Assembly: GCF_018402285.1 (NCBI RefSeq)
Contig: NZ_JAGYJH010000003.1
Location: 1,406,099 to 1,470,098 of the forward strand
Reading direction: 5' to 3'
Length of the DNA: 64,000 nt
Origin: Hyphomonas sp.
GTDB taxonomy: Bacteria > Pseudomonadota > Alphaproteobacteria > Caulobacterales > Hyphomonadaceae
The position numbers were made by a program, and so were the translations under genes. The notes under the pieces were generated by a model that saw only the letters and a list, made by a program, of their open reading frames with translations, made no database searches and was not told the origin of the DNA. This document shows, piece by piece, positions 8,483 through 17,139 of this stretch. Position 1 is the stretch's first letter. Each line of letters starts with the position of its first letter.

Positions 8483-9622
8483 TTACTTGCTCGGATTGAT
8501 CAGATACTTCGTGCCTGTAGCCTTGGCGTTGTAGGCGTGGAGGGTATCGAGATCGAGCGCCTGCGCGAGCGAGATTTCGGCCGTGTAGTGGCTGGCGAAT
8601 GTGGTGGTCAGCTCATCCATGACACGCTGGCGCATCTTGGCGCGCACTTCGGCGCCCGCCTTCTGCAGGAACGGCGTCAGGAGATACCCCGACAGGTTCC
8701 AGGCAAAGCCGACGCCCGGTGGCACGGTGGTGGGCGACATGTCGAGCCGGCCGTAGATGTAGACCTGGGTTTCCTGGCCCGAGCCGTAGCGGCTGAACTC
8801 TTTCATCTTGCGGCTGGCGGCCGCTTCCATGGCGATCAGCAGCTGACCGGCGAGCGGGCCGCCGCCGATGGCGTCAAAGCCGAGCGTCGTGTCGGTTTCG
8901 GCCAGGGCAACGATCAGTTCTTCCATGAAGTCGGGCGAGGTCGAATCGACGACGTATTTCGCGCCGAGGCCCCGGAGGATGTCGGCCTGTTCCTGCTTGC
9001 GGACGATATTGACCAGCGGGACATTGTCCTTCTGGCAGATCTTCACCAGCATCTGGCCGAGGTTTGAGGCGGCCGCCGTGTGAACGATACCCTTGCGGCC
9101 TTCCATGCGCATGGTCTCGACGAAGGAGAGCGCGGTCAGCGGGTTGACGAAGCAGGAGGCGCCCTCGCGCGACGTGGCGCCAGCGGGAAGCTCCATGACC
9201 TGGGCGACGTTCAGCATCCGGTACTGTGCATACATCTCGCCGCCAAGGCCGGTGACCCGCTTGCCGAGCAGGGCCTGAGCGGCGGGTGATGAGCCAGCCT
9301 TGACCACAACACCGGCCCCTTCATTGCCGACGGGCATCGAAAGGTCGAGGCGCGCGGCCATGGCGCGCAGGGCGGGCGGGGGCACATCGGCGGTGATGAC
9401 GGGGCGGTCCTTGGTGCCGGACGCCCTGGCAGTACGCATGTCGGCGCCGCCGACGAGGAGGCCGAGGTCGGACGGGTTGATCGGGGTCGCCTCGATCTGG
9501 ATGACCACGTCATCGGGGCCAGGCTCGGGCACGGCGACGTCTTCGAGCGAGAGCTCCAGCCTGCCGTCTTTGGTGACAAGGCTGCGCAGTTGCAGGCCGG
9601 TTGCAGGAACGGTCTGGCTCAT
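8483..9622 (-). CDS. Medium-chain dehydrogenase/reductase-like oxidoreductase
   Basis: The 379-residue product is an NAD(P)-dependent MDR-type enzyme: a GroES-like domain (VAVPEPGPDDVVIQIEATPINPSD, about 28-51; GNEGAGVVVKAG near 105) followed by a Rossmann part (GRKGIVHTAAASNLGQMLVKIC, about 182-203; ILRGLGAKYVVDS). No structural or catalytic zinc cysteines are apparent, so it is a quinone-reductase/enoyl-reductase-like member. The substrate is unknown. I chose the ATG at 9622 rather than the ORF-track start 51 bases upstream, because GGAGG sits eight bases before it and MSQTVPATG is the natural N-terminus. It is followed upstream by the SET-domain gene on the same strand. Confidence 0.8.
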   Translation of the reverse strand: MSQTVPATGLQLRSLVTKDGRLELSLEDVAVPEPGPDDVVIQIEATPINPSDLGLLVGGADMRTARASGTKDRPVITADVPPPALRAMAARLDLSMPVGNEGAGVVVKAGSSPAAQALLGKRVTGLGGEMYAQYRMLNVAQVMELPAGATSREGASCFVNPLTALSFVETMRMEGRKGIVHTAAASNLGQMLVKICQKDNVPLVNIVRKQEQADILRGLGAKYVVDSTSPDFMEELIVALAETDTTLGFDAIGGGPLAGQLLIAMEAAASRKMKEFSRYGSGQETQVYIYGRLDMSPTTVPPGVGFAWNLSGYLLTPFLQKAGAEVRAKMRQRVMDELTTTFASHYTAEISLAQALDLDTLHAYNAKATGTKYLINPSK

Positions 9623-9669
9623 GTGTATTCCTCCATTTTTTTGCTTGGCCGATTGGCCCGCCGCGAAGC

Positions 9670-10053
9670 TCACATCGCCTCGTCAGCAAAATCTTCGTAA
9701 TCAATAAGAATTTCGTCGCCCGCTTTCAGGGCGATGCGCGTGGTCAGGGTGACGGTTTCTGCCTCGGCGTCAACGTAGAAGTCTGCGTTTGCCTGGGGGC
9801 TGTGATTGCACATCGAGATCTTGCCGAAGGCGACAGCGGTGCGCACGCCGCCGCCTTCGCGCTCATCGACGTAGAAGACGTAGTGATAGAGGCGGGTGGA
9901 TTTCAGCTGCTCAGTGTCCTCATGCGAGAGGATGAGCAGCGGATAGACCCCCAGCAGCGCGCCGGCAGGAATGTCGGTTGAGGCAAACAGGCCGCGTCCA
10001 TGAAGGGGCGAGGTTTTGACCTCCACGCGCGAACCCCCGGATGATGTCGTCAT
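9670..10053 (-). CDS. SET-domain protein (putative lysine methyltransferase)
   Basis: The product is a stand-alone SET domain of about 127 residues: VEVKTSPLHGRGLFASTDIPAGALLGVY at the N-terminus, the NHSPQANADF motif (counterpart of the NHS/C core that binds S-adenosylmethionine), and GDEILIDYEDFADEAM at the end, where the Tyr of DY is the catalytic position. SET proteins are best known as eukaryotic histone methyltransferases, but short forms occur in many Proteobacteria with unknown targets. The ATG at 10053 is used; a GTG six codons upstream is the ORF-track alternative. It lies between the MDR oxidoreductase and a lipoprotein gene on the same strand. Confidence 0.85.
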   Translation of the reverse strand: MTTSSGGSRVEVKTSPLHGRGLFASTDIPAGALLGVYPLLILSHEDTEQLKSTRLYHYVFYVDEREGGGVRTAVAFGKISMCNHSPQANADFYVDAEAETVTLTTRIALKAGDEILIDYEDFADEAM

Positions 10054-10107
10054 GAGGCGGCTCTCTAGCACGCCCGGTGGCGGGCGCCATCGGGGTGGCC
10101 GTGAAAA

Positions 10108-10554
10108 TTATTCGGCCGGTGGGGCGTCTTCGGTTTCCGGCTCTGGTTTTGCCTCGGCCCGGGAGTCCCAGGTGTAGATGTCCTTGATCAGGCAGCGGCC
10201 CGAGCCAACGGTCGTGGTCTGTCCCATAAGGGAGCTGGAGACCAGAAGGGCGTCGCTCCGGGTCAGGCAGTTGGTGCGGGCATCGAGGCCGATGGCCTGG
10301 GCAAATTCCAGCTCCGGGCAGGCGCCGAGGACTTCGACAAGATACTCCCGGCGGCCATCTTTGAGGACGACGGTGCGGTCATTGTTGGTGCGGAAGCCGT
10401 CGATTGTGGAGGCAAAACAGATGCTGTCGGTCCGCTCGCCAAGGCGCGGGTCGCCCTCATAGGCCGCGATACCGCGCAGGACAGGCTTGCCCGGCATCGA
10501 GGAGCAGGACACCAGTATGGCGGTGGCGGCGATCAGCAGGGCGGGTTTCAGCAT
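10108..10554 (-). CDS. DUF6491-like putative lipoprotein
   Basis: The 148-residue product starts with a lipoprotein signal (MLKPALLIAATAILVSC, Cys about 17), so it should be lipid-anchored in the envelope. The mature part has cysteines in SICFASTIDGF, LGACPEL, TNCLT and GRCLI with a pattern resembling the DUF6491 family, and an acidic Pro/Glu-rich tail (EPETEDAPPAE). No function is known. The ATG at 10554 is preferred because GGAG lies six bases upstream; the ORF-track TTG is one codon earlier. It is divergent from gatA, with about 140 bases between them. Confidence 0.7.
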   Translation of the reverse strand: MLKPALLIAATAILVSCSSMPGKPVLRGIAAYEGDPRLGERTDSICFASTIDGFRTNNDRTVVLKDGRREYLVEVLGACPELEFAQAIGLDARTNCLTRSDALLVSSSLMGQTTTVGSGRCLIKDIYTWDSRAEAKPEPETEDAPPAE

Positions 10555-10692
10555 CAAATGCTCCGGAATTGGCTGGCAGGCGTTCGGGCAGTGTGCACCT
10601 GCCCCACAAGCGCAGCAAGCGGCCTCACGGACACTTGAACTTTCCGGCGTTGGAGCCTAGCAGGCGGGGGTTATTTTCCATGGGATTTCCCG

Positions 10693-12165
10693 ATGACCGA
10701 CCTGACCGATCTGACCCTTGCCGCCGCGCTGGATGGCCTGAAGTCCAAGCAGTTTTCCTCTGCCGAGATCACGGGCGCATTTCTCCAGGCGATGGAAAAG
10801 GCCCGGATCCTCAACGCCTATGTCGTCGAGACGCCTGAAAAGGCCATCGAAATGGCCAAAGCCTCCGACGCCCGTATCGCAAAGGGCGAGGGCGGCAGGC
10901 TGGAAGGTGCGCCGCTGGGCATCAAGGATCTCTACTGCACCAAGGGCGTGCGCACGACGGCCTGTTCGAACATACTGGGCGAATTCACGCCGACCTATGA
11001 GTCCACCGTCACCCAGAACCTCTGGGACGAAGGCGCCGTGATGCTGGGCAAGCTCAACATGGACGAGTTCGCCATGGGCTCGTCCAACGAGACCTCGCGC
11101 TTTGGACCGCCGATCAACCCCTGGCGCCGCAAGGGCGACAATGCGGGCCTGACGCCGGGCGGTTCCTCGGGCGGCTCTGCGGCGGCGGTTTCGGGCAATC
11201 TCTGCCTTGCTGCCACCGCGTCTGACACCGGCGGCTCCATCCGTCAGCCTGCCTCCTTCACCGGCACGGTCGGCATCAAGCCGACCTATGGCCGCGCCAG
11301 TCGCTATGGCATGGTGGCGTTTGCCTCTTCGCTGGATCAGGCCGGGCCGATTGCCAAGACGGTCGACGACAGCGCGCTGCTGCTCGAGATCATGTGCAGC
11401 CATGATCCCAGGGACTCCACCTCGCTGAAGGTCGAGACGCCGGACTGGCGCAGCCAGGTGCGCAAGGGTGTCAAAGGCATGAAGATCGGCATTCCGAAGG
11501 AATACCGCATCGAGGGCCTCTCCGAGGAGATCGAGGCGCTCTGGCAGCAGGGCATTGTCTGGCTGAAAGCCGCCGGCGCCGAGATAGTCGAGATTTCCCT
11601 GCCGCACACCAAATATGCCCTGCCGGCCTATTACATCGTGGCGCCGGCTGAAGCCTCGTCCAACCTCGCCCGCTATGACGGCATGCGGTATGGTGCACGG
11701 GTGGAAGGCAACAATCTGACGCAGACCTACGAAGCCTCGCGCGCGGGCGGTTTCGGCAAGGAAGTGCAGCGTCGCCTGATGATCGGCACCTATGTGCTCT
11801 CCTCGGGATATTACGACGCCTATTATCTCCGGGCACAGAAGGTACGCACCAAGATCTTCCAGGATTTCGTGGACGCCTTCGAGACGTGCGATGCCATCCT
11901 GACGCCGGCTTGCCCGTCCCCGGCATTTGCCTTTGGCGAGAAATCAGGCGATCCGATCGAGATGTATCTCAATGACGTGTTCACGGTGACGGCAAACCTT
12001 GCCGGCCTGCCCGGCATCGCGGTTCCGGCGGGCCTCTCGGCCAGCGGCCTGCCGCTTGGCCTGCAGGTGATCGGCAAGGCGCTGGACGAGAGCGCCTGTT
12101 TTCGGGTGGGCGGCGCTCTGGAAGATGCAGCAGGCTTTGTGGCCAAGCCCGACCGCTGGTGGTAA
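10693..12165 (+). CDS. gatA: Aspartyl/glutamyl-tRNA amidotransferase subunit A
   Basis: GatA is the amidase subunit that releases ammonia from glutamine (or asparagine) for transamidation of misacylated tRNA. The 490-residue product has the complete amidase signature with its Ser-cisSer-Lys triad: [10 protein letters not shown] (Lys about 77), [15 protein letters not shown] and [16 protein letters not shown]. It ends PDRWW, which is typical of the subunit. Length matches the family. A membrane-protein gene follows 10 bases downstream and may be co-transcribed. Together with gatC and gatB it implies that Asn-tRNA and/or Gln-tRNA are made indirectly in this organism. Confidence 0.97.
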   Translation: MTDLTDLTLAAALDGLKSKQFSSAEITGAFLQAMEKARILNAYVVETPEKAIEMAKASDARIAKGEGGRLEGAPLGIKDLYCTKGVRTTACSNILGEFTPTYESTVTQNLWDEGAVMLGKLNMDEFAMGSSNETSRFGPPINPWRRKGDNAGLTPGGSSGGSAAAVSGNLCLAATASDTGGSIRQPASFTGTVGIKPTYGRASRYGMVAFASSLDQAGPIAKTVDDSALLLEIMCSHDPRDSTSLKVETPDWRSQVRKGVKGMKIGIPKEYRIEGLSEEIEALWQQGIVWLKAAGAEIVEISLPHTKYALPAYYIVAPAEASSNLARYDGMRYGARVEGNNLTQTYEASRAGGFGKEVQRRLMIGTYVLSSGYYDAYYLRAQKVRTKIFQDFVDAFETCDAILTPACPSPAFAFGEKSGDPIEMYLNDVFTVTANLAGLPGIAVPAGLSASGLPLGLQVIGKALDESACFRVGGALEDAAGFVAKPDRWW

Positions 12166-12175
12166 TCTGGCCGGC

Positions 12176-12664
12176 ATGGTCCGTTATCTCCTGATTTTTG
12201 CGGTTATTCTCGGCATCGGTCTCGTGATGATGGCCGGAATTCTGGCTCAGAACGGCTACAGCCTGTTTGCGCCGGAAATGCGCATGATGCTGCTCGTCTG
12301 CGTGCTTGTGGCGGCGTATGTCGCCTGGCGCATCTCAACCATCCTCAAGCGGCGGCGGGAAGATGCGGCAGACCGCCGGTCGCCCGGCAGCCCGCCATCG
12401 CGCACTGCCGGGCTGGACGGCCTTCTGGGTGGGAAAAGCCGGTCACAGCTGGAGCGGGAAGCCCGGATAGCCGCGCGGCGCCGCAAGCTGATCGCCGAAG
12501 GCAAGCTGGAAGCGGAGGAGGGTGACCTGCCCGAGCCTGAACCCGAATTGCCTGCGCCGGAGAGCGAAAAGCCGGTCCGCGTGTCATCTTCCGCTTCCGT
12601 GAAGGACAAGATGGCTGCCCGGGCCGAGCGCGTCAGGCGGGCACGGGAAGAGGGGAAGATCTAG
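12176..12664 (+). CDS. Hypothetical protein with two membrane segments and a charged tail
   Basis: The 162-residue product begins MVRYLLIFAVILGIGLVMM (first helix) and has a second helix in MMLLVCVLVAAYVAWRI (about 40-56). It then turns into a charged, probably helical cytoplasmic tail (REDAADRR; LEREARIAARRRKLIAEG; DKMAARAERVRRAREEGKI). I do not recognise a family. The start at 12176 is chosen because the upstream part of the ORF-track frame is the end of gatA read out of frame. It begins 10 bases after the gatA stop, and its last 32 bases overlap the converging gene at 12633-13022. Confidence 0.65.
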   Translation: MVRYLLIFAVILGIGLVMMAGILAQNGYSLFAPEMRMMLLVCVLVAAYVAWRISTILKRRREDAADRRSPGSPPSRTAGLDGLLGGKSRSQLEREARIAARRRKLIAEGKLEAEEGDLPEPEPELPAPESEKPVRVSSSASVKDKMAARAERVRRAREEGKI

Positions 12665-13022
12665 GCGGGCGAGGCGCGCGCGCGGCTTTGGTCTCGGTGG
12701 CCGGGGCTTTGCTGCCGCCGCCTGGCTTGTCGCCGTCCTCATCCTCGGGAGCACCCTCCTCGCGGCTGCGGTCTGTAATCCTGGAGAGATAGACGCCCGC
12801 GCCGACCAAGCCCCCGATGGGGCCAAACTGCAGCAGCATGGCCGCCACGAAGACGATCGGTACGTTCAGCTGCAGATCGCCGAGCATCAGGAAAATGCCT
12901 GCAACCAGCCCGCCGCCCAGGGCGAGCCCGCCCGCAAAGCCCGCCACAATATGTTTCAGGAAGCCCCGCGCAATGCCGCGTTCTTCCTCCCGGGCACCCT
13001 CAAGGATCATCTTGAACAGCAT
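12633..13022 (-). CDS. Hypothetical protein with two membrane segments
   Basis: The 129-residue product starts MLFKMILEGAREEERG and has two hydrophobic Gly-rich helices (HIVAGFAGGLALGGGLVAGIFLML, about 25-48; VPIVFVAAMLLQFGPIGGLVGAGVYL, about 55-80). A low-complexity acidic then basic tail follows (EEGAPEDEDGD, KAARAPRPPRSSPLPVPA). No family recognised. I use the ATG at 13022, preceded by AAGGAG eleven bases upstream; the ORF track extends the frame far upstream into gatB, which is not credible. It is divergent from gatB and converges with the preceding gene. Confidence 0.6.
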   Translation of the reverse strand: MLFKMILEGAREEERGIARGFLKHIVAGFAGGLALGGGLVAGIFLMLGDLQLNVPIVFVAAMLLQFGPIGGLVGAGVYLSRITDRSREEGAPEDEDGDKPGGGSKAPATETKAARAPRPPRSSPLPVPA

Positions 13023-13052
13023 GCGCGTCCTGCTCCTTGCTCCAACCGGCTG

Positions 13053-13076
13053 ATATTGCCTGAGTGGAGGCAATAT
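13053..13076. promoter_or_regulatory. Possible operator: perfect 8-8-8 palindrome in a divergent promoter region
   Basis: ATATTGCC and GGCAATAT are perfect inverse complements separated by eight bases, 31 bases upstream of the membrane-protein gene at 13022 (minus) and 120 bases upstream of gatB (plus). The half-site size and spacing suit a dimeric regulator, but no known consensus matches. A leader hairpin for the minus-strand gene is an alternative. Confidence 0.35.
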
Positions 13077-13196
13077 GAACCCCATTCCGGCGCAGTTCAA
13101 CAAGCGCCCGCCCTGCGGTGTCAGCGTCGCTCGACAGGCCCCTCCGGTGAGGGTTAGAAGATCCTCGAATTTGTGCAGGATTGATTGAGAGAAGCG

Positions 13197-14705
13197 ATGA
13201 GCGAACGCACCCCCTTCCGCATCAAAGGCGAAACCGGCGACTGGGAAGTCGTCATGGGGCTCGAAATCCATGCGCAGGTGGCGTCCAATGCCAAGCTGTT
13301 CTCCGGCGCGTCGACCACCTTTGGCGCCGATCCCAACTGCAATGTCTCGCTGGTTGACGCCGCCATGCCGGGCATGTTGCCGGTGATCAACCGCTTCTGC
13401 GTGGAGCAGGCGATCCGCACGGGCCTTGGCCTGAAGGCGCAGATCAACACCTACAGCCGCTTTGACCGCAAGAACTATTTCTATCCCGACCTCCCGCAGG
13501 GCTATCAGATCAGCCAGTTTGCCCACCCCATCGTGGGCGAGGGCGAGATCGAGGTGGATGTCGAGGTGCCGGGCAAGGAGGACTATTCCTTCCCCTGCCG
13601 CATCGAGCGTCTGCACCTTGAACAGGACGCAGGAAAGTCGATCCACGACATGGACCCGCATGCGACCTATGTGGATCTCAACCGCTCTGGCGTTGCGCTG
13701 ATGGAGATTGTTTCCAAGCCCGACATCCGCTCGCCCGCTGAGGCGGCCGCTTACGTGAAGAAGCTGCGCGCGATCGTCATCGCACTGGGCACCTGCGACG
13801 GGGACATGGAAAAGGGCAACCTGCGCGCCGACGTAAACGTGTCAGTGTGCAAGCCCGGCCAGTATGAGAAGTTTCGCGAGACCGGCGATTTCAGCCATCT
13901 GGGCACGCGTTGCGAGCTCAAGAACATGAACTCCTACCGTTTCATCCAGCAGGCGATCGAATATGAGGCCCGCCGCCAGATCGAGATCATCGAGGGCGGT
14001 GGCAAGGTCGATCAGGAAACCCGCCTGTTCGACCCGGTAAAAGGCGAGACCCGTTCCATGCGCTCCAAAGAGGACGCGCATGATTACCGCTATTTTCCGG
14101 ACCCGGATCTTCTTCCCCTCGAAGTCGAGCAGGCCTGGATTGAAGAGATCCGCAAATCTCTGCCCGAACTGCCTGACCAGAAGCGCGCGCGGTTTGAAAA
14201 GGATTACGGCCTTTCCCGCTATGATGCGGGCGTTCTGACATCTGATGCCGACAAGGCAGCCTTCTTCGAGGAAGCTGCCACGGGCCGTGACGCAAAGCTG
14301 ACCGCCAACTGGGTGACACAGGAGCTGTTCGGCTATCTCAACAAGGAAGGCCTGGAGCTGTCGCAGAGCCCGGTCTCCGCCAACGCTCTGGGCGGCCTGA
14401 TCGAGCTGATCTCAAACGACACGATCAGCGGCAAGATTGCCAAGGATGTCTTTGCGCGGATGATTGCGGGCGAGGGCGAGGCGGCTGCCATCGTCGAGAA
14501 GCACGGCCTGAAGCAGGTCACTGACACCGGCGCCATCGAGAAGGTTGTCGATGCGATCATCGCGGCAAACCCGGAACAGGTCGCCAAGGTAAAGGACAAG
14601 CCCCAGACGCTCGGCTGGTTTGTCGGCCAGGTGATGAAGGAGTCCGGTGGCAAGGCAAACCCCAAAGCCGTCAACGACATTCTGAAGGCGAAGCTGGGGA
14701 TCTGA
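13197..14705 (+). CDS. gatB: Aspartyl/glutamyl-tRNA amidotransferase subunit B
   Basis: GatB binds the mischarged tRNA and phosphorylates the side-chain carboxylate with ATP before amidation. The 502-residue product has the cradle-domain signatures [25 protein letters not shown] and [11 protein letters not shown], plus [14 protein letters not shown] and [12 protein letters not shown]. The C-terminal YqeY-like tail domain ends with [20 protein letters not shown] start at the ATG at 13197 (MSERTPF), as in relatives; the ORF track begins four codons earlier at a TTG. A strong terminator follows 22 bases after the stop. Confidence 0.96.
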   Translation: MSERTPFRIKGETGDWEVVMGLEIHAQVASNAKLFSGASTTFGADPNCNVSLVDAAMPGMLPVINRFCVEQAIRTGLGLKAQINTYSRFDRKNYFYPDLPQGYQISQFAHPIVGEGEIEVDVEVPGKEDYSFPCRIERLHLEQDAGKSIHDMDPHATYVDLNRSGVALMEIVSKPDIRSPAEAAAYVKKLRAIVIALGTCDGDMEKGNLRADVNVSVCKPGQYEKFRETGDFSHLGTRCELKNMNSYRFIQQAIEYEARRQIEIIEGGGKVDQETRLFDPVKGETRSMRSKEDAHDYRYFPDPDLLPLEVEQAWIEEIRKSLPELPDQKRARFEKDYGLSRYDAGVLTSDADKAAFFEEAATGRDAKLTANWVTQELFGYLNKEGLELSQSPVSANALGGLIELISNDTISGKIAKDVFARMIAGEGEAAAIVEKHGLKQVTDTGAIEKVVDAIIAANPEQVAKVKDKPQTLGWFVGQVMKESGGKANPKAVNDILKAKLGI

Positions 14706-14726
14706 TTTTCCTCCTGCCTGAACAAG

Positions 14727-14765
14727 AAAAGGCCCGTGGGCGGTTGCTCACGGGCCTTTTCTTTT
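14727..14765 (+). terminator. Rho-independent terminator after gatB
   Basis: AAAAGGCCCGTG and CACGGGCCTTTT form a perfect 12-bp stem around a 10-base loop, followed by CTTTT. The A-run on its left side means it can also serve the converging HIT gene on the minus strand. Confidence 0.9.
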
Positions 14766-14781
14766 GCCTTGGGGGTCTGGT

Positions 14782-15216
14782 TCAGATCGCCGCGCGGATC
14801 TTCGCTGCAATCGGCGCCAGCTCATCGGGCCTGGCCATTGTGCCTGTGCCGTGGCGGCCCATCTCCCTGCTTTCCCAGATCGGGATGATGTGGAAGTGAA
14901 GATGGAAGACGGTCTGCCCGGCGGGGGTTCCGTTGAACTGCATCACGCGCAAGCCGTCGGGCTTCAGGCCCCATTCGACCGCTTTGGCCACCCGCTGCAC
15001 GCGCAGCATGTAGCTGCCCAGGCGGTCTGCCGGCATGTCGAGGAAGTTGCGCGCCTCTATGCCTTTCGGGATCACCAGCGTATGCCCGTCGCTTTGGGGA
15101 AACACGTCCATGAAGGCGAGGGCGACATCATCCTCGAACACTTTCAGGCTCGGCATGTCACCGCGCAGGATTTTGGCGAAGATATTGTCGGGATCGTAGG
15201 CGGCGTGAAGGGTCAT
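14782..15216 (-). CDS. HIT-family nucleotide-binding hydrolase
   Basis: The 144-residue product has the Hint-type HIT fold: DNIFAKILRGDMPSLKVFEDD at the N-terminus, FMDVFPQSDGHTLVIPK in the middle, and the histidine triad HLHFHIIP (about 112-119), whose central His is the nucleophile attacking adenylated substrates. Bacterial members hydrolyse nucleotide phosphoramidates; the physiological substrate here is unknown. It is the last gene of a closely packed minus-strand series (dinB, RidA, GDPD, GNAT-like, HIT), starting five bases after the GNAT-like stop. Confidence 0.93.
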   Translation of the reverse strand: MTLHAAYDPDNIFAKILRGDMPSLKVFEDDVALAFMDVFPQSDGHTLVIPKGIEARNFLDMPADRLGSYMLRVQRVAKAVEWGLKPDGLRVMQFNGTPAGQTVFHLHFHIIPIWESREMGRHGTGTMARPDELAPIAAKIRAAI

Positions 15217-15221
15217 GCGGT

Positions 15222-16385
15222 TTACGGCTCTTTCTTGAACGGAGTCCGGTCTCGCAAATAGTTCATGTCTTCGTCAACTGCCGCGCGCTCGCGCTCCAGA
15301 TAATCGGAGACGGCGTCGCGGAAGCCCGGATGGGCGATCCAGTGGGCCGATCGGGTGAGGACGGGGGCATAGCCGCGGGCGAGCTTGTGGCCGCCCTGGG
15401 CGCCGGCTTCGACCGTTTTCAGGCCGTGAGCGATGGCATAGTCTATGGCCTGGTAATAGCAGGTCTCGAAGTGCAGCATCGGGCGGCCGTCCAGCGTGCC
15501 CCAATAGCGGCCATAGAGTGTGTCCGAGCCGACAAGGTTCATGGCTCCGGCAATGATCTCATCGCCTTCACAGGCGAAGATGAAGAGCAAGTCCTTGGCC
15601 ATCCGTTCCCGGATGAGCGAGAAGGATTTTCGTGTGAGATAGGGCGATCCCCATTTGCGGTTTCCGGTGTCCATGTAGAATTCAAAGAAGATGTCGAGAT
15701 GGTCCTCGGTGATTTCTTCGCCGCGCACATGCCGGAAGATGAGGCCCGCCTGCGCCCTGGCGCGTTCCTTGCGCAGGTTCTTGCGTTTCTCCGAGGAGAG
15801 GCTGGCGAGGAAATCATCAAATGATCCGTACCCGTCATTTCGCCAGTGGAACTGCTGGTCGGTACGGGAGAGGAAGCCGGCTTTCTCAAGGGGCGGGGCT
15901 TCGCCGTCCTCGATGAAATTGATGTGGAGGGAAGAGACGCCGGTCTGCTCGGCCAGCTGCAGGGCGCCGTCGAGCAGCGCGGCGCGGTAAAGCTCCGCGT
16001 CCGGCCCCGGCGCAACGAGGCGGCGGCGGCCTGTCACCGGTGTGAACGGCACAGCGCAGAGCAGCTTGGGGTAATAATCCCCGCCCGCCCGCTGCCAGGC
16101 CTCGGCCCAACTCTGATCAAACACGAATTCGCCGCGCGAATGGTATTTAAACCACATCGGCATGGCCGCGCGCAGGCGTTCATTGGTGTCGCGCACAAGG
16201 ATATGCGCGCCGCGCCAGCCGGTGCGCGGGGTAGCGGCGCCGGAGCTTTCCATGGCTTCGAGGAATTCCCAGCTCAGGAAAGGGTCGTAGGCAAGGCCCG
16301 GAGGATTGGCCACGGCGTTCCATTCGGCGGGGTCGACGCCGGAGAGGGAGGAAACGGAACTGATCTGGGGGAGGGCGGCGTCCAT
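15222..16385 (-). CDS. GNAT-like protein of the DUF482 (peptidogalycan/FemAB-like) family
   Basis: The 387-residue product matches the double-GNAT DUF482 family: DPAEWNAVANPPGLAYDPFLSWEFLEAMESSG near the start, SLHINFIEDGEAPPLEKAGF, FDDFLASLSSEKRKNLRKERARA, then GRYWGTLDGRPMLHFETCYYQAIDYAI and GAQGGHKLARGYAP towards the end. The reaction catalysed by these proteins is not established; a role in transferring aminoacyl or acyl groups to envelope polymers is often suggested. The ATG at 16385 is used, with GAGG three bases upstream; a TTG three codons earlier is possible. It starts 11 bases before the end of the GDPD gene on the same strand. Confidence 0.85.
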   Translation of the reverse strand: MDAALPQISSVSSLSGVDPAEWNAVANPPGLAYDPFLSWEFLEAMESSGAATPRTGWRGAHILVRDTNERLRAAMPMWFKYHSRGEFVFDQSWAEAWQRAGGDYYPKLLCAVPFTPVTGRRRLVAPGPDAELYRAALLDGALQLAEQTGVSSLHINFIEDGEAPPLEKAGFLSRTDQQFHWRNDGYGSFDDFLASLSSEKRKNLRKERARAQAGLIFRHVRGEEITEDHLDIFFEFYMDTGNRKWGSPYLTRKSFSLIRERMAKDLLFIFACEGDEIIAGAMNLVGSDTLYGRYWGTLDGRPMLHFETCYYQAIDYAIAHGLKTVEAGAQGGHKLARGYAPVLTRSAHWIAHPGFRDAVSDYLERERAAVDEDMNYLRDRTPFKKEP

Positions 16386-16396
16386 GGCCCTCAAAT

Positions 16397-17131
16397 CTAG
16401 GGCGCGAGGGCGCCCAGCGCCAGCGCCGGGCTGAAATGTTCAAAGATTATGGCCGGGCCAAGGGGTTTCAGCGCGGCCAGATCGGCCTGCGTGCGCACCG
16501 TCCAGACGACAAATGGCATGTCGCGGCTCTCTGTTACGGCGGCGGCGCGGGCGGCGTCTGTGTAGTGGACGGCAAGGTAGTCGATGCCGTCCTCGATGGC
16601 GCGCGCCGCGAAGGTATCAAAATACGCTGCGCCGAACTGCGCGCTGGGCGCGATCAGCTGGCCGCGCATCAGGCCCTCGGGAAGCGCGCGCACGGCGATG
16701 TCGGAAAAGCTCATGACTGCGGCCAGACCCGGCCAGTCCAGCAGCCGCGCGCCGGTCTTTGCAGCGAACGCGGCAGCATCCGTGCTGCCGTCGATCTTCA
16801 TCTCCGCCAGCATCGGCAGGTCCTGCGGCCAGAAGGAGAGGAGGTCCTCGAAGGAGGCGAGCCCCTCCGGCCCGCCATTCAGGCGGCGGGTTTGCAGCGC
16901 GCTGGCAGGCAGGGTCTCAACCTCGCCGGGCGCGCCGGTCATGCGCTCCAGAAACAGATCATGGAACACCATGATCTCGCCATCGCCCGAGGGGCGCAGG
17001 TCAAACTCGATGCCAAGGCCGGCCGCCGCCGCGGCCCTGAAGCTGCCAAGAGAGTTCTCCGGCAGCCCGTCCGTCGTCCAGAGGCCGCGATGGGCGTAGG
17101 CGAAGTCCTTCAGGGCAAAGCGGCGTGCCAT
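16397..17131 (-). CDS. Glycerophosphodiester phosphodiesterase
   Basis: GDPD enzymes cleave deacylated phospholipid head groups to sn-glycerol-3-phosphate plus alcohol. The 244-residue product has the core metal-binding motifs of the TIM-barrel family: AHRGLW (His about 14), PENSLGSFRAA (Glu about 25), GIEFDLRPSGDGEIMVFHD (Glu 41, Asp 43, His about 56). LAEMKIDG and YLAVHYTDAARAAAV come later. There is no signal peptide, so it is cytoplasmic. Packed between the RidA gene (eight bases upstream) and the GNAT-like gene in the dinB series. Confidence 0.93.
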   Translation of the reverse strand: MARRFALKDFAYAHRGLWTTDGLPENSLGSFRAAAAAGLGIEFDLRPSGDGEIMVFHDLFLERMTGAPGEVETLPASALQTRRLNGGPEGLASFEDLLSFWPQDLPMLAEMKIDGSTDAAAFAAKTGARLLDWPGLAAVMSFSDIAVRALPEGLMRGQLIAPSAQFGAAYFDTFAARAIEDGIDYLAVHYTDAARAAAVTESRDMPFVVWTVRTQADLAALKPLGPAIIFEHFSPALALGALAP

Positions 17132-17139
17132 CCTGCGTC

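Noticed and set aside
10657-11607. 316-aa minus-strand ORF opposite gatA
   Set aside because: It is the antisense frame of gatA, whose amidase motifs are clear; the antisense product is Arg/His-rich with no recognisable domain.
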